Part shown: positions 10,881-24,758 of the stretch, piece by piece
Numbering within the stretch: the stretch's first letter is position 1
Layout: every line of letters begins with the position of its first letter
Assembly: GCA_029959085.1 (NCBI GenBank)
Contig: JARWIR010000062.1
Location: forward strand, 310,001 to 374,000
From: Nemophila menziesii
Taxonomy: Eukaryota; Streptophyta; Magnoliopsida; Boraginales; Hydrophyllaceae
Length of the DNA stretch: 64,000 nt
Direction: 5' to 3'
The notes under the pieces: generated by a model
What the model was told of the DNA's origin: nothing
The model's input: only the letters and a program-made list of their open reading frames with translations
The model's database searches: none
Made by a program: the position numbers and the translations under genes

Positions 10881-12254
10881 GGGTATATTTTCTTATTTTA
10901 TCTAGTTTTAATGGTAAAAATCTTTATAATAGATGGATTAACCATTATAGGTTAATGGGTTTGTTAAATATTCATGATTTACTAACAATAATTGTGGATA
11001 ATGTGTATGATTAAATAGATGATTTTATACAAAATAAAGTGGATGTAGTTACCCATAGGTAATAGGAAAATGGGTGTACACTATCATGTAATAATTTGGG
11101 GGTCCTTAGCCACTGTATTCAAATTCAATTTTCTATTTGTTTTCTTCTATTTATGTTATTAAAATCTTGGTTTTAGATCAGTGATGAATCATTGGGTTTT
11201 GAGTTAGGGTAACAATCATGTTTTGTTAAAGACCAACTATGTAGTGGGTAGATTAACTATTGCAAGTATATACTTTGGTACTTGTAATAAAACATTTTCT
11301 CAAAAATTTAAAGAAAAATAAAATAAATCATAGATTGAAAGAATGACATTTAATTAAATTTATTTTAGGGCATTTATTTAATTATATTACTAAATAATAA
11401 TTAGATATAATTTTGATTATGAAATTAATATTTTATTTATGTATAATCTTTAACATATGTTTGTATAGATTTTGTACTCAGGTTTTATAAAATTAAGATT
11501 TTGATCGTGCTAAGGATAAGATCTGTTATGATAAATAAAAGAATAAGATCGTTGATCATGTCATTTCAGCTAATCCCTAAGATTTTCTTTTTTATGGTGG
11601 TAAGATTTACTTAATTTATATGAAATTTTTAATTGTTGTTGTGATTGAAATTAATATGCAGTAGTAACTGAAATTTTGTTTAATGTTGCCTTCGTCCATT
11701 TCCACTGTGATTGGACATGGAAGTAGTATATATAACTTTGAAAAATCAAATACTCGTAAGCATTTTTTGTAAATTTAAAAGAATAAATTGTTGTTCCTCA
11801 TCGTCCTAACACAATAAACAATCTGGTTCTCATATGAGATACATGGTCTCTTAAAACAAACGTGTCAGTTATCTGTATATTGAAAACAAAAATGAAAGAA
11901 AAAAACCCCTCTAGAATAATTAAGTACAAAAATGCAAAATCTTACACATATATGATGTTCACTGATATTATTTAGACTACTATTGTAGTACGTCAGTTTC
12001 CCATTTGTTTAGAGTTTACACACATGGGGTTGGTCAAATCATGTGATGTTAATTTCCTATAAAATAACATAAAATCTACTTAGAATATTTCACCAAGAAC
12101 TTTTTATGTTTTTAAAGACCAATTTCAATATGGTAACATAATTTTTGAGATAACATATCTAAACATAAACGGTAGAAATTTAATATTAGTTGACTTCTCA
12201 GTATTTGGTAGATAGAATTTTTGTTATGTGTTTTAGGAGATATAGTTAGAAATA

Positions 12255-12570
12255 TTCAGTAATTTTATGAATTGCAATATTAATCCCTATATTGTGCAGG
12301 GTTCATTAAAACAAATCACGAGCAATCCAAATAAAAAAGGAAGCTTATTACTACAGTGTCTAGGACAGAAGGGCCCACCTATATGATGTAGGCTTTACAT
12401 TGGGTGAACTTTCCAACATGAAGGAAATTGATTATCCGGTTATAATGGAGGAATCTATTTACATAATTTCAATTGCAGGCTCTTAAAATGGCTTGATCTA
12501 CCTATACTAATTTGGTGCATAGAAAAGAAGATACAATCGTTTTGTGAAATCCTTCAACTCGAAAGCACAT
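12255..12570 (+). pseudogene. F-box protein pseudogene, B1
   Basis: Close to the A1 form. It has TAA at 12484-12486 in the signature Cys position and further stops at 12508-12510 and 12520-12522. It keeps the GGGCCCACCTATATG segment that A lacks. G at 12339 (AAAAAAGG) is shared only with B3. Confidence 0.6.
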
Positions 12571-15500
12571 TCAATTATATACCTTTATTTTGAAATATGT
12601 CAATTACACCCCTATGTTACCCCCTATGTTACAATAATATTCTTTAGTTACACATATGATTTATGAACCCATTATTTTCTTATATAATAATATGCCTTGA
12701 AGTTATATGTAATATGAAATCTTAATTTTTCTATATGATATCTCAAATACTTAGATTAAATTAGTATTGCTCAATTGTTTACCAATGGGGTCTTGCTACC
12801 ACTTAGGTGTATACGTCTTATGCTAAATTTAATGAGGACACACATCCTAATATTTAAAAGATTGATATGCTCTGGCATACATCTATAGTCTTCCTTCATT
12901 TTACTCGAAAAGAGATTCTCCTTCTTTAAAGATGACTGAAACAATATAAAATTCATTAGATTCCGAGTTTAATATGGTGGAACTAATATATGCAAATTTG
13001 GTAAGTCGAGACACATTTCACTCGGGATGTATTGATCTTGATAGGTTTTTTCTGTTTCAAATCGTAATTTTTTATATATGCGAAAAATTATATGTTTTTT
13101 TGTCAAATTTGTGTTTAATGTGCATTTACAATCTTATCTTTCCCCTTTTTCTAGATTTTGATGTTTTAAGTTGTAAATCTGATGAGGAGGTGGAATTATT
13201 TATTGGTTGAATTAAAGTTTAATTTATGTATTATATTTCTTATTTAAATTATTATAAGGATTTTAGAATATTGTTAATGACTGAAAGTTCTTTAACAAAT
13301 GCAAATGCATTGATGAGGAAATTGCTAATAGGAACCAAGGTTCATGAATTGCCTTTTAAACCAAACTTACTCATTTAATTAAATCTTCAAGAAATTACCT
13401 TCATTGTAAATCATGTGATTTCTTCAATGTGCTTTTTAGTGTTGTAAATTGGTGTTAGAGTTAATTGACTCGTCTCAACTAGCTTCAGATATTTATCTCT
13501 CATGTACTTTGTTAAGGTGGCGTGAGTTCATTGTTAGTTTAGTTTAAATTTAATTTTTCCTCCCTTATGACTATTGAACGCGAAATTTCCTCAATATCTT
13601 CACTAACCATATGTCTTCTTTTGCTAGATTGATTATCCCAACAATTGGTTCTCAAATCAAGATACTATCGAACTTTGTAACCTTCAAAATATGGTTCAGT
13701 GGTCTTTTTGTAAGTGAATTAACTCGGTTTTAATTTTATAGAACATTTTATTGTATATATACAAATACATACACATAGGTATGGTGCTTATTTAGTAGAA
13801 AGAAAATAGAATTCAACACCGAAACAAATGTCCTTCTTTCCATAGTTTCAACAATTGTGTCGAGGTGAGAATATTATTATTCTGTATTTTTTACAATGAT
13901 TTTTCCCCAAATAAGATAACATAATATTTAAATCATGTACTTAACTTCCTATTTTATATGAGACTGAAAATGGGAGACATGCATGCTACTCTTGAAATCA
14001 CGGAAATGATATATTATATTTAACTATGTCATATATATGTTAAATACAATCATATTTCTTTACCATATTGAGGGTAAAATTTGTTTTTACATTCATTTTA
14101 CATGAAGGAGAAGGGTTATATGCACATTTTTTTCAAAATGTCAAATAGAAAGTATCCCACTGTATTCGCGTAACAGTTAAGCATAGTAGTTGAAAAGCTT
14201 GAGTGAATTTCCTTTTTTTGGATTCTACAATTAAAATTTGCTTTGCAGAAGATTTTTATTTCGGAAATCGATGATAGCGAGACGTCTTCATGCCTCGTTA
14301 TCTCAGTTACCATAAAGTAAGTTATTTTTTACTTCTTATAGTAAAAATGAACGGATTAATCATACTATTGATTTAAAATTTGGGTGATTCTCTTGAATGA
14401 AGATATAATCAAGGAGATGACTAATGAAAGAAGCATGTTACACTTTTATCTCGTATTAGTATATTTTTTTAAATTTAATAAAAAAAGTGTTGTTTTTCAG
14501 AACACTTACCTATATATAATTTGCTAAAACCTCATAGAAATCTACAACATGCCATTGGTGATCTTAAAGGTAAGACAGATAAATGGGTCCCAGTTTTAAT
14601 TTTTGGTGACATGTAACATGTCTATGAATATTTTGTAGGAAATTATATTGAATTTATAAGTCTCATGAGTATGATAGATTCCCTGGACCATTCTAGCCTT
14701 GAAGCTTATGTTCATCCCCTCTTTTGATTCTAGATTCGGGTATTATTACATAACTGAGAATAAAATTATGTTTAAATCTATTTAAATTGTGTTTTTTGGA
14801 ATCTGTGTAGATTTTGATTTCACTCTGGGGCTATCTCGGATATCATTGGAATGTCCCATAAGGTGTGTGTATTTGTTTTTATATATCATGGAAATTTGTA
14901 TTTAATTGTGAAGTAAAAAAATTTAAGAACTATATATTTATTTTAAACAGATGATGTGTATAAAGATTCATGTTAAAGATCAATTAATTAAGAGTGTCTA
15001 TCACTTTTTTTATTAATTTTTTTAACATTTAGTTTAGTTTAGTTTTATCATTATAATTTTTTGTGAAAGATATATATGCAGTTATATTTAAATGGTCAAA
15101 GAATATATGAAATAATGTTATATTTGTAAGCTGTAGATGAATTACTAACATAACAAGTCAAGATTATCTATTTTAGCTGTTAAATCATGATGTTTATTGC
15201 AATACTGAGTTTAAAGGTAGTTTTTTTTTAACAAATTGTAGGGCATGTATGGTGTTCAAGCATCATGTATGAACAAACAAATTTAAATAAAACATTAATG
15301 CTGAAATAAGATTGAAAAAGACAATATGCATCATGCACATGCCATATCCGGTCACGTTTCAGGTAAAAGTATTTTATGTATTGACTTAATATGATCATTT
15401 TCCAATATTAAAAATTAACTCAAAAAATCAATAGAAGTACCTACAATAAAATTAACTTATTAATATATGAAGTTGCATTTTTTTGCAGGTTAGAAGGTCA

Positions 15501-16270
15501 TATAGTGAAATTACATACAAGTACATGGCCATTTGTTTTCTTGATCTTTCTTTTAACTAAATCCTTTTTTCACAAGCATGACATGATGGAAGATCCGTAT
15601 AATGGATACTCAACAAAATGATAATTTGTCATGTAATTTCAATCAACCATTAATATTTTAAATATAATTATGGTAATATTACATGCCTATATACTCTAGG
15701 ATATATTTTTCACATAACACTTGTTTTATGTCATATTTATTATTCATTAATTTTTAAATTAAGAGCTTTTTAGTATTGTGCAAGAGTTTACTATGAAGTT
15801 CTTGATTCCTTCAGTTGTAAACTTGGTTCTCTACTCGCACAACGAGGCTTTCTATGGGATTTATTTGTGTTATCAATGTTATATGTGTGTTTGAGGGAAA
15901 AGATGTATTAAAGTAAGCAATTGACCATTCATTCAAGTGTTCTAATGCATTACGAAAGTTTTCATTTGTTGTAGGTAATGTTGATTATTTGACCCACGTG
16001 AACATTTCTGGCCTATAAACGAGAGTATGTGTCATGAATGTAGAGTAGTAAGTTATTTCTTATATTTATTTCATTGTTATATATATTTTGTTGTTTATAA
16101 GATAGAAAATAATTTGGGGCTTGCCTCCCCGTACAAAAATTATATGATGTGCATAGCATATAAGTTGGTGTTTTTACCGATTTAATGGCAGGTCGAATTT
16201 ACATCGAGAGCGATGGCTAGAAAGATGATGTTGTAGCGAACCTGAAAAAGAAGTCCGTTTTAAACCGAAA

Positions 16271-16712
16271 TTAGTCATAGAAAGGTGTTGAATTGGTTGA
16301 CCTGTTTTTGAAATGGTTATAAGGGGAATGCATTAGTTGGTTTCGGCTATCATATATTATAAGGTCCAAACTTGCAACTATTTTACTAAACAATATGGAA
16401 TTGATGTTTATATGTTGGGTAAATATATTAGTGAGAATGATTAGGTATTGGGTTATGTATATATATATATACTTTCCCATTATGAAGCAACCATCGGGAT
16501 CCGCATCTAACCACGTAAATACCCTCCACGATGGTTTGATACACTTGAAAATCATTTGGTTTAGGTACATATTGAAGTAGAAACTTTTCATCGTGTAACA
16601 CTTTCCACCGTAGTTTCCCGAATAATGCTCAGTTCGTATACCATGCCTTATGAAACCCTAGAGCCCCTAAACTAATTGGTACACATATTTTATCCCACGA
16701 AACCCAACTGGT
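16271..16712 (-). mobile_element. LINE reverse-transcriptase fragment, copy C1
   Basis: Same fragment. It has CCC instead of CCCC beside a 7-unit TA tract, so the RWLLHNGES frame is not continuous with the lower part. Another frame runs through instead, and that is an accident of tract length. It shares TTTATATGTT near 16408 with C2 only. Confidence 0.8.
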
Positions 16713-17309
16713 TGGAAAATAGACAATACAAAAAAAATTGGAAGCAAAATGTATATAAGATTTTTTTTGATTTGATCATATATTTTATTTGAAAATTTGG
16801 AAAAGAAGCTAAAAATGAAGGGTGTGCTCCCCAACTTGGAGAGTATTGTAAAAAATATTATGATTATTGTAATGATGTATTTTCAGCTCGCCTCTTTAGA
16901 ATAGTTTCCTTCCAGTTGGATATATTGTATGGATTTATAGGGAATAAAGTAGTTTTAACTTTCTTTTTTACCTTATTATTATATTTTAGTTAGAGCGATG
17001 TTTGGTTTGGTTTACCAAACAAAGGTTGTACATTTATGATTCTCATATCATTTTGATATATTTATTTTACTAAAAAATCACTATATGTAAGCTCGCCTAA
17101 CAAAAAGGAAAAACAAAATCATAAACTAAGACCACCAAGAAATTAAATTCAAGGGAAATATTGACAAAATAAAATATATATAATGAGTGTTTGGATCTAG
17201 GAGTGATTCGCTAGTAAAGAAATAGAAGAGGGAGTATAATAAATGAAAGGAAAGGAGAATATTTAATCTTATTTGGATTAATATATATAGATTAAAAAAA
17301 ATCTTTAAA

Positions 17310-17610
17310 ATTGGGTTAACAACCCAAAAAGTCTACAACCAATTAATTGTTGTCCAAAAGGCCCAATCAAATAAAAAGCCCATAATACACAGAATTTATA
17401 TAACAAACCCTATATTTTATTCCACTTTACATAATAAAAAACCCAAATTCCTTGCAAAATCCAAAACATTTTCACTTTAATTTCATACAATTATAGATAA
17501 ACCCTTAAAACACTCATTAATCCAAAAAACAACAATCAACAATATTTAACATCTTTTAGTCAAAGACTATAAAAGAATGAACCTCTAAGAGGATCCAAGG
17601 AACTGAGCAT
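17310..17610 (+). promoter_or_regulatory. Promoter-like block, C1
   Basis: GGCCCA 17360-17365, AGCCCA 17377-17382, AAACCCTA 17405-17412. A private change near 17586 (CCTCTAAGAGG) turns the short open frame's Glu codon into a stop. Confidence 0.5.
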
Positions 17611-18994
17611 AACACGGGTATATTTTCTTATTTTATCTAGTTTTAATGGTAAAAATCTCTATAATAGATGAATTAACCATTATAGGTTAATGGGTTTGTT
17701 AAATATTCATGATTTACTAACAATAATTGTGGATAATGTGTATGATTAAATGGATGATTTTATACAAAATAAAGTGGATGTAGTTACCCATAGGTAATAG
17801 GAAAATGGGTGTACACTATCATGTAATAATTTGGGGGTCCTTAGCCACTGTATTCAAATTCAATTTTCTATTTGTTTTCTTCTATTTATGTTATTAAAAT
17901 CTTGGTTTTAGATCAGTGATGAATCACTGGGTTTTGAGTTAGGGTAACAATCATGTTTTGTTAAAGACCAACTATGTAGTGGGTAGATTAACTATTGCAA
18001 GTATATACTTTGGTACTTGTAAGAAAACATTTTCTCAAAAATTTAAAGAAAAATAAAATAAATCATAGATTGAAAGAATGACATTTAATTAAATTTATTT
18101 TAGGATATTTATTTAATTATATTACTAAATAATAATTAGATATAATTTTGATTATGAAATTAATATTTTATTTATGTATAATCTTTAACATATGTTTGTA
18201 TGGATTTTGTACTCAGGTTTTATAAAATTAAGATTTTGATCGTGTTAAGAATAAGATCTGTTATGATAAATAAAAGAATAAGATCGTTGATCATGTCATT
18301 TCAACTAATCCCTAAGATTTTCTTTTTTATGGTGGTAAGATTTACTTAATTTATATGAAATTTTTAATTGTTGTTGTGATTGAAATTAATATGCAGTAGT
18401 AATTGAAATTTTGTTTAATGTTGCCTTCGTCCATTTCCACTGTGATTGGACTTGGAAGTAGTATATATAACTTTGAAAAATCAAATACTCGTAAGCATTT
18501 TTTGTAAATTTAAAAGAATAAATTGTTGTTCCTCATCGTCCTAACACAATAAACAATCTGGTTCTCATATGAGATACATGGTCTCTTAAAACAAACGTGT
18601 CAGTTATCTGTATATTGAAAACAAAAATGAAAGAAAAAAACCCCTCTAGAATAATTAAGTACACAAATGCAAAATCTTACACATATATGATGTTCACTGA
18701 TATTATTTAGACTACTATTGTAGTACGTCAGTTTCCCATTTCTTTAGAGTTTACACACATGGGGTTGGTCAAATCATGTGATGTTAATTTCCTATAAAAT
18801 AACATAAAATCTACTTAGAATATTTCACCAAGAACTCTTTATGTTTTTAAAGACCAATTTCAATATGGTAACATAATTTTTGAGATAACATATCTAAACA
18901 TAAACGGTAGAAATTTAATATTAGTTGACTTCTCAGTATATGGTAGATAGAATTTTTGTTATGTGTTTTAGGAGATATAGTTAGAAGCATTTAG

Positions 18995-19300
18995 TAATAT
19001 TATAAATTTCACTATTAATCCCTATATTGTGCAGGGTTCATTAAAACACATCTCGAGCAATCCAAATCATAAATGAAGCTTATTGCTACAGTGTCTAGGA
19101 CAGAAGGGCCCACTTATATGATGTAGGCTCTACATTGGGTGAACTTTCCAACATGAATTCAATTGATTACCCGGTTATAATGGAGGATTCTATTACATAA
19201 TTTCAATTGCAGACTCTTGCAATGGCTTGATTTGCCTATACTATTTTGGTTCACAGAAAAAAGATACAATCGTTTTGTGAAATCCTTCAACTCGAATGCA
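18995..19300 (+). pseudogene. F-box protein pseudogene (F-box-associated region), C1, best preserved type
   Basis: F-box proteins are substrate receptors of SCF ubiquitin ligases. Plant members often have an F-box-associated domain that begins with a conserved S-C-N-G-L-x-C-L and W-N-P-S-T-R signature. Here 19206-19298 reads IADSCNGLICLY, then KKDTIVL, a stop (TGA, 19278-19280) exactly where Trp is expected, and NPSTR. Upstream, 19037 onward reads FIKTHLEQSKS, the usual sequence just after the F-box, then a stop, KLIATVSRTEGPTYMM, and after a frame change LSNMNSIDYPVIMEDSI. A one-base loss follows (CTATTACATAA against CTATTTACATAA in A). The F-box itself is not readable, and I find no clear continuation beyond NPSTR. 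There are several stops and frameshifts, so it is a pseudogene. The family call comes from the signature motifs. Confidence 0.7.
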
Positions 19301-22214
19301 CCTTCAGTTATATACCTTTATTTTGAAAGATGTCAATTACACCCCCTATGTTACCCCCTATGTTACAATAATATTCTTTAGCTACACATATGATTAATGA
19401 ACCCATAATTTTCTTATATAATAATATGCCTTGAAGTTTTATGTAATATGAACTCTTAATTTCTCTATATGATATCTCAAATACTTATATTAAGGTAGTA
19501 TTACTCAATTGTTGACCAATGGGTTCTTACTACCACTTAGGTGTATTCGTCATATACTAAATTCTATGTAGCATAAACGATATAAGGACCCACGTCCTAA
19601 TATTTTAAAATATTCATATGCCCTCACGCATACATCTATAGGCTTCCTTCATTTTACTCGAAAAGAGATTCTCCTTCTTAAAACATGATCGAAACAAAGT
19701 AAAATTCATTAGATTCCGAGTTTAATATGGTGGAACTAATATATGGAAATTTGGTAAGTCGAGACACATTTCACTCGGGATACATTATCTTGATAGGTTT
19801 TTTCTATTTCAAATCTTAATTTTGTATATATGCGAAAAATTATATGTTTTTGTGTCTAATTTGTGTTTAATGTGCATTTACAATCTTATTTTTCACCTTT
19901 TTCCAGATTTGATGTTTTAAATTGTAAATCTAGTTCGTTAATTTGATCTCATGTAATGTGAGAAGGTGGAATTTTTTTTGGTTGAATTAAAATTTAATAT
20001 ATGTATTATATTTCTCATTTAAATTATTATAATGGTTTTAGAAGATTGGTAATGACTAAAAGTTTTAGCAAATGCAAATGCATTGATGAGGCAATTGCTA
20101 ATAAGGAGATTCTGAGCAGGGTTCATCATGAATTGCCTTTGCAATTGAAAATGTATTTTTACTTCTTCTATTAAATATATATCAAACTTACTCATTTAAT
20201 TAAATACTCAAGAAATTACCTTCCTTGTAAATCATGTGATTGCTTCATTGTGCTTTTTAGTGTTGTAAATTGGTGTTAGAGTTAATTGACTCGTCTCAAC
20301 TAGCATCAGATATTTATCTCTTATGTACTTCATAAAGGTGGCGTGAGTTCATTGCTAGTTTAATTTAATTTAATTTTTCCTTCCTCATGAGTATTGAACG
20401 CGAAATTTCCTCAATATCTTCACTAACAATATGCCTTCTTTTGATAGTTTGATTATCCAACAAATTGGTTCTGAAATCAAGAGACTATCGAACTTCGTAA
20501 CCTTCAAAAACAGGTTTAGTAATTTTTTTTGTAAGTGAATTAACTCGGTTTTAATTTTATAAAAAAATTTATTGTATATATACATATATATATATACACA
20601 GGTATGGTGCTTCTTTAGTAGAAATAAAATAGAATTCAACACCGAACAAATGTTTTTCTTTCCACAGTTTCAACATTTGTGTTGAGGTAAGAATATTATT
20701 AATCTATATTTTTTACAATGATTTTTCCCCCAATTAAGATAACATAATATTTTAATGATGTATTTAACTTTTTCTTTTCTATGAGACTGAAAATAGGAGA
20801 CATACTTGCTACTTTTAAAATCAAGGAGATAATATATTGTATTTATCTATGTCATATATATGTCAGATACAATCATATTTTGCTACCATATTGACGGTAA
20901 AATTTGTTTTTACATTCATTTTACAGGAAGGAGAAAGGGTATATGCACATTGTTTCAAAATATCAAATAGAAAGTATCCCACTGTATTCCGGTAATAGTT
21001 TAGCATAGTATGTGAAAAGCTTAAATCAATTGACTTTTTTGGTTTCTACAATTAAAATTTGCTTTGCAGAAGTTTCTTATTTCGAAAAACGATAATAGCG
21101 AGATGTCTTAATGCCTCGTTATTTAATTGCCATAAAGTAAGTTGTTTTTGACTTCTTATAGTAAAGATAAATATACACGGATTGATCATACTATTGATTT
21201 AAAATTTAGGTGATTCTCTTGAATGAAGATATAATCAAGGAGAGGACTAATGAAAGAAGCATGTTACACTTTTATCTCGTATTAGTATATTATTGCAAAT
21301 TTAATAAAAAAAGTGTTGTTTTCCGGATTACTCACCTGTATATAACTTGCTAAAACTTCGGAGAAATCTATAACAGGTCATTAGTGATCTTAAAGGTATG
21401 ACAAATAAATGGAAACCAGATTTAATTTTTGTTGACATGTAATATGTCTTTGAATATTTTGTAGGTAATTATATTGTAACTATTAGTCTCATGAGTATGA
21501 TATATTTCCTAGACAATTCTAGACTTGAAGCTTATGCGCATCCCTCTTTTGATTCTAGATTCAGGTATTATTACATAACTGGGAATAAAATTATGTTTAA
21601 ATCTATTTAAATTGTGTTTTTTGGAATCTGTATATATATTGATTTCACTCTAGGGCTATCTCGGATATCATCAGAATGTCACATAAGGTGTGTGTATTTG
21701 TTTCTATATATCATGGAAATTTGTATATAATTATAAAGTAAAAAAATTTATGAACTTTATATTTATTTTAAATAGATGATTTGCATAAAGATTCATGTTA
21801 AAGATCATTTAATTATTAGTGTCTATTTTTTTTTTTAATAATTTTTTTAGCGTTTAGTTTAGTTTAGTTATATCATTATAATTTTTTGTGAAGGTTATTT
21901 ATGTAGTTATATTTAATTGGTCAAAGAATATATGAAATAATGTTATATTTGTAAGCTGTAGATGAATTACTAACATAACAAGTCAAGATCATCTATTTTA
22001 GCTGTTAAATCATGATGTTTATTGCAATACCGAGTTTAAAGGTTGTGTTTTTAACAAATTATAGGGCATGTCAGGTGTTCAAGCATCATGTATAAACAAA
22101 CAAATTTTAATGAGACATTAATGCTGATTTAAGATTGAATAAGACGATATGCCTCATGCACATGCCATATCCGGTCACGTTTCAGGTAAAAGTATTTTAT
22201 GTATTGACTTAATA

Positions 22215-22511
22215 AAATATTATTTTACTAAATCAAGACTCAAAATAGGAAAGTGCACTATTTCTCAAGAAAATCAACTATTATGACTTCTAAATCACTA
22301 AAAATGATGTCTCATCCTAACATAAATCTATCACAAATGAGGAGATATCATTAATCCATTGCTGAAACTCTCTAGAAATCTATGATACAGAGTGTTTTTT
22401 TTTCTTTTTGCTCTAATCGCTTTTTATGCTACATAGTACATATGGAAGGAAGTCAATAGACAAAGTAACCTGTGATTTTGTATAAAATTTATGCATATCA
22501 CAAAGAAAATA
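22215..22511. repeat. A-only 297-bp segment, A2
   Basis: Same segment and borders as in A1, displaced by 20858. Confidence 0.85.
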
Positions 22512-23389
22512 TGATCATTTTTTAATTTTAATAATTAACTCAAAAAATCAATAGAAGTACCTACAATAAAATTAACTTATTAATATATGAAGTTGCATTT
22601 TTTTGCAGGTTAGAAGGTCATATAGTGAAATTACATACAAGTACATGACCATTTGATTTCTTGATCTTTCTTTTAACTAAATCCATTTTTCACAAGCATG
22701 ACATGATGGAAGATCCGTGTAATGGATACTCAACAAAATGATAATTTGTCATGTAATTTCAATTAACCATTTATATTTTACATATAATTATGGTAATATT
22801 ACATGCCTATATACTCTAGGATATATTTTCCACATAACACTTGTTTTATGTCATATTTATTATTCATTAATTTTTAAATTAAGAGCTTTTTAGTATTGTG
22901 CAAGAGTTTACTATGAAGTTCTTGATTCCTTCAGTTGTAAACTTGGTTCTCTACTCGCACAACAGGCTTTCTATGGGATTTATTTGTGTTATCAATGTTA
23001 TATGTGTGTTTGAGGGAAAAGATGTATTAAAGTAAGAAATTGACCATTCATTCAAGTGTTCTAATGCATTATGAAAGTTTTCATTTGTTGTAGGTAATGT
23101 TGATTATTTGACCCACGTGAACATTTCTGGCCTATAAACGAGAGTATGTGTCATGAATGTAGAGTAGTAAGTTATTTCTTATATTTATTTCATTGGTATA
23201 TATATTTTGTTGTTTATAAGATAGAAAATATTTTGGGGCTTGCCTCCCCGTACAAAAATTATATGATGTGCATAGCATATAAGTTGGTGTTTTTACCAAT
23301 ATAATGGCAGGTCGAATTTACATCGAGAGTGATGGCTAGAAAGATGATGTTGTAGCGAACCTGAAACAGAAGTCAGTTTTAAACCGAAA

Positions 23390-23833
23390 TTAGTCATAGA
23401 AAGGTGTTGAATTGGTTGACCTATTTTTGAAATGGTTATGAGGGGAATGCATTAGTTGGTTTCGGCTATCATATATTATAAGGTCCAAACTTGCAACTAT
23501 TTTACTAAACAATATGGAATTGATGTTAATATATTGGGTAAATATATTAGTGAGAATGATTAGGTATTTGGTTATGTATATATATATACTTTCCCCATTA
23601 TGAAGCAACCATCGGGATCCGCATCTAACCACGTAAATACCCTCCACGATGGTTTGATACACTTGAAAATCATTTGGTTTAGGTACATACTGAAGTAGAA
23701 ACTTTTCATCGTGTAACACTTTCCACCGTAGTTTCCCGAATAATGCTCAGTTCGTATACCATGCCTTATGAAACCCTAGAGCCCCTAAACTATTTGGTAC
23801 ACATATTTTATCCCACGAAACCCAACTGGTTGG
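23390..23833 (-). mobile_element. LINE reverse-transcriptase fragment, copy A2
   Basis: Same as A1, with the stop at 23747-23749 and a 6-unit TA tract at 23577-23588. It differs from A1 by single bases, for example near 23392 and 23727. Confidence 0.8.
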
Positions 23834-24442
23834 AAAATAGACGCTACAAAAAAAAATTGGAAGCAAAATGTATATAAGATTTTTTTTGATTGGATCATAT
23901 ATTTTATTTTAAAATTTGGAAAAGAAGCTAAAAATGAAGGGTGTGCTCCCCAACTTGGAGAGTATTGTAAGAAATATTATAATTATTGTAATGATGTATT
24001 TTCAGCTCGCCTCTTCAGAATAGTTTCCTTCCAATTGGATATATTGTATGGATTTATAGGGAATAAAGTAGTTTTAACTTTCTTTTTTACCTTATTATTA
24101 GATTTTAGTTAGAGTGATGTTTGGTTTGGTTTACCCAAAAAAGGTTGTACATTTATGATTCTCATATCATTTTGATATATTTATTTCCTAAAAAACCACT
24201 ATATGTAAGCTCACCTAACAAAGAGGACAAACAAAATCATAAACTAAGACCACCAAGAAAGTAAATTCAAGGGAAATATTGACAAAATAAAATATATATA
24301 ATGAATGTTTGGATATAGGAGTGATTCGCTAGTAAAGAAATAGAAGAGGGAGTATAATAAATGAAAGGAAAGGAGAATATTTAATCTTATTTGGATTAAT
24401 ATAAATAGATAAAAAAATTCTTTAAAAGATTATATAATTGGG

Positions 24443-24758
24443 TTAACAACCCAAAAAGTCTACAACCAATCAATTGTTGTCCAAAAGGCTCAATCAAATA
24501 AAAAGCCCATAATACACTTACTTGTCACATTAGTATAGAGGAAGTTATATAACAAACCCTATATTTTATTCCACCTAACATAATAAAAAAACCCAGATTC
24601 CTTGCAAAATCCAAAATATTTTCACTTCAATTTCATACAATTATAGATAACCCCTTAAAACACTCATTAATCCAAAAACAACAATCAACAATATTTAACA
24701 TCTTTTAGTCAAAGACTATAAAAGAATGAACCTCGAAGAGGATCCAAGGAACTGAGCA
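24443..24758 (+). promoter_or_regulatory. Promoter-like block, A2
   Basis: A-type form with AGCCCA at 24504-24509 and AAACCCTA at 24554-24561. The upstream site II is degraded to GGCTCA. Confidence 0.5.

Larger units (their letters stand above)
7297..14035. repeat. Monomer B1 (6739 bp)
   Basis: Same layout as A1 but without the 297-bp segment and with only one copy of the 271-bp block. Its head is close to the C head and its tail close to the A tail. LINE fragment 9530-9980, promoter-like block 10580-10880, F-box pseudogene 12255-12570. B and C share a 17-base stretch near 11550 that A lacks, and both lack about 27 bases that A has near 3660-3685. B1 alone is 8 bases short near 13330. The remaining stretches (7600-9500, 10000-10570, 10890-12250, 12580-14000) are AT-rich and hold no gene I can recognise. 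Confidence 0.93.
1..20858. repeat. Higher-order repeat unit 1 (A1-B1-C1), 20858 bp
   Basis: Window position 1 recurs at 20859, 41730 and 62623, and landmarks keep step between those points. For example, the LINE fragment starts at 2532, 23390 and 44261. The unit holds three related monomers, A1 (1-7296), B1 (7297-14035) and C1 (14036-20858). I found only scattered single-base differences and a few short indels against units 2 and 3. The phase is arbitrary because the array has no visible edge. Changes private to this unit include an 8-base shortening near 13330 and C1 substitutions near 17586 and 18451. Confidence 0.97.
14036..20858. repeat. Monomer C1 (6823 bp)
   Basis: From 14036 to about 18985 it is nearly identical to B. 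From about 18985 to the end it is clearly diverged from both the A and B tails. The tail has about 35 extra bases near 19930-19965, about 38 near 20138-20180 and a TA tract near 20574-20598. LINE fragment 16271-16712, promoter-like block 17310-17610, F-box pseudogene 18995-19300 (the least decayed type). I recognise no gene in 14340-16260, 16720-17300, 17620-18990 or 19310-20440. Confidence 0.93.

Noticed and set aside
18995..19300. A pollen S-locus F-box gene cluster of a self-incompatibility locus
   Set aside because: The readable SCNGLICLY...NPSTR signature is general to F-box-associated proteins. No copy is intact and no S-RNase-like gene is present.
20385..20642. An 85-codon minus-strand open frame in the C tails, with a Tyr-Ile run
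   Set aside because: The Tyr-Ile run is the translated TA microsatellite. The rest has no recognisable domain and is antisense to exon-like segments.
1..20858. The large unit as an LTR retrotransposon or other complete mobile element
   Set aside because: I see no long terminal repeats, primer-binding site, gag-pol frame, terminal inverted repeats or target duplications at unit borders. Adjacent units abut in all phases, as expected for a tandem array.
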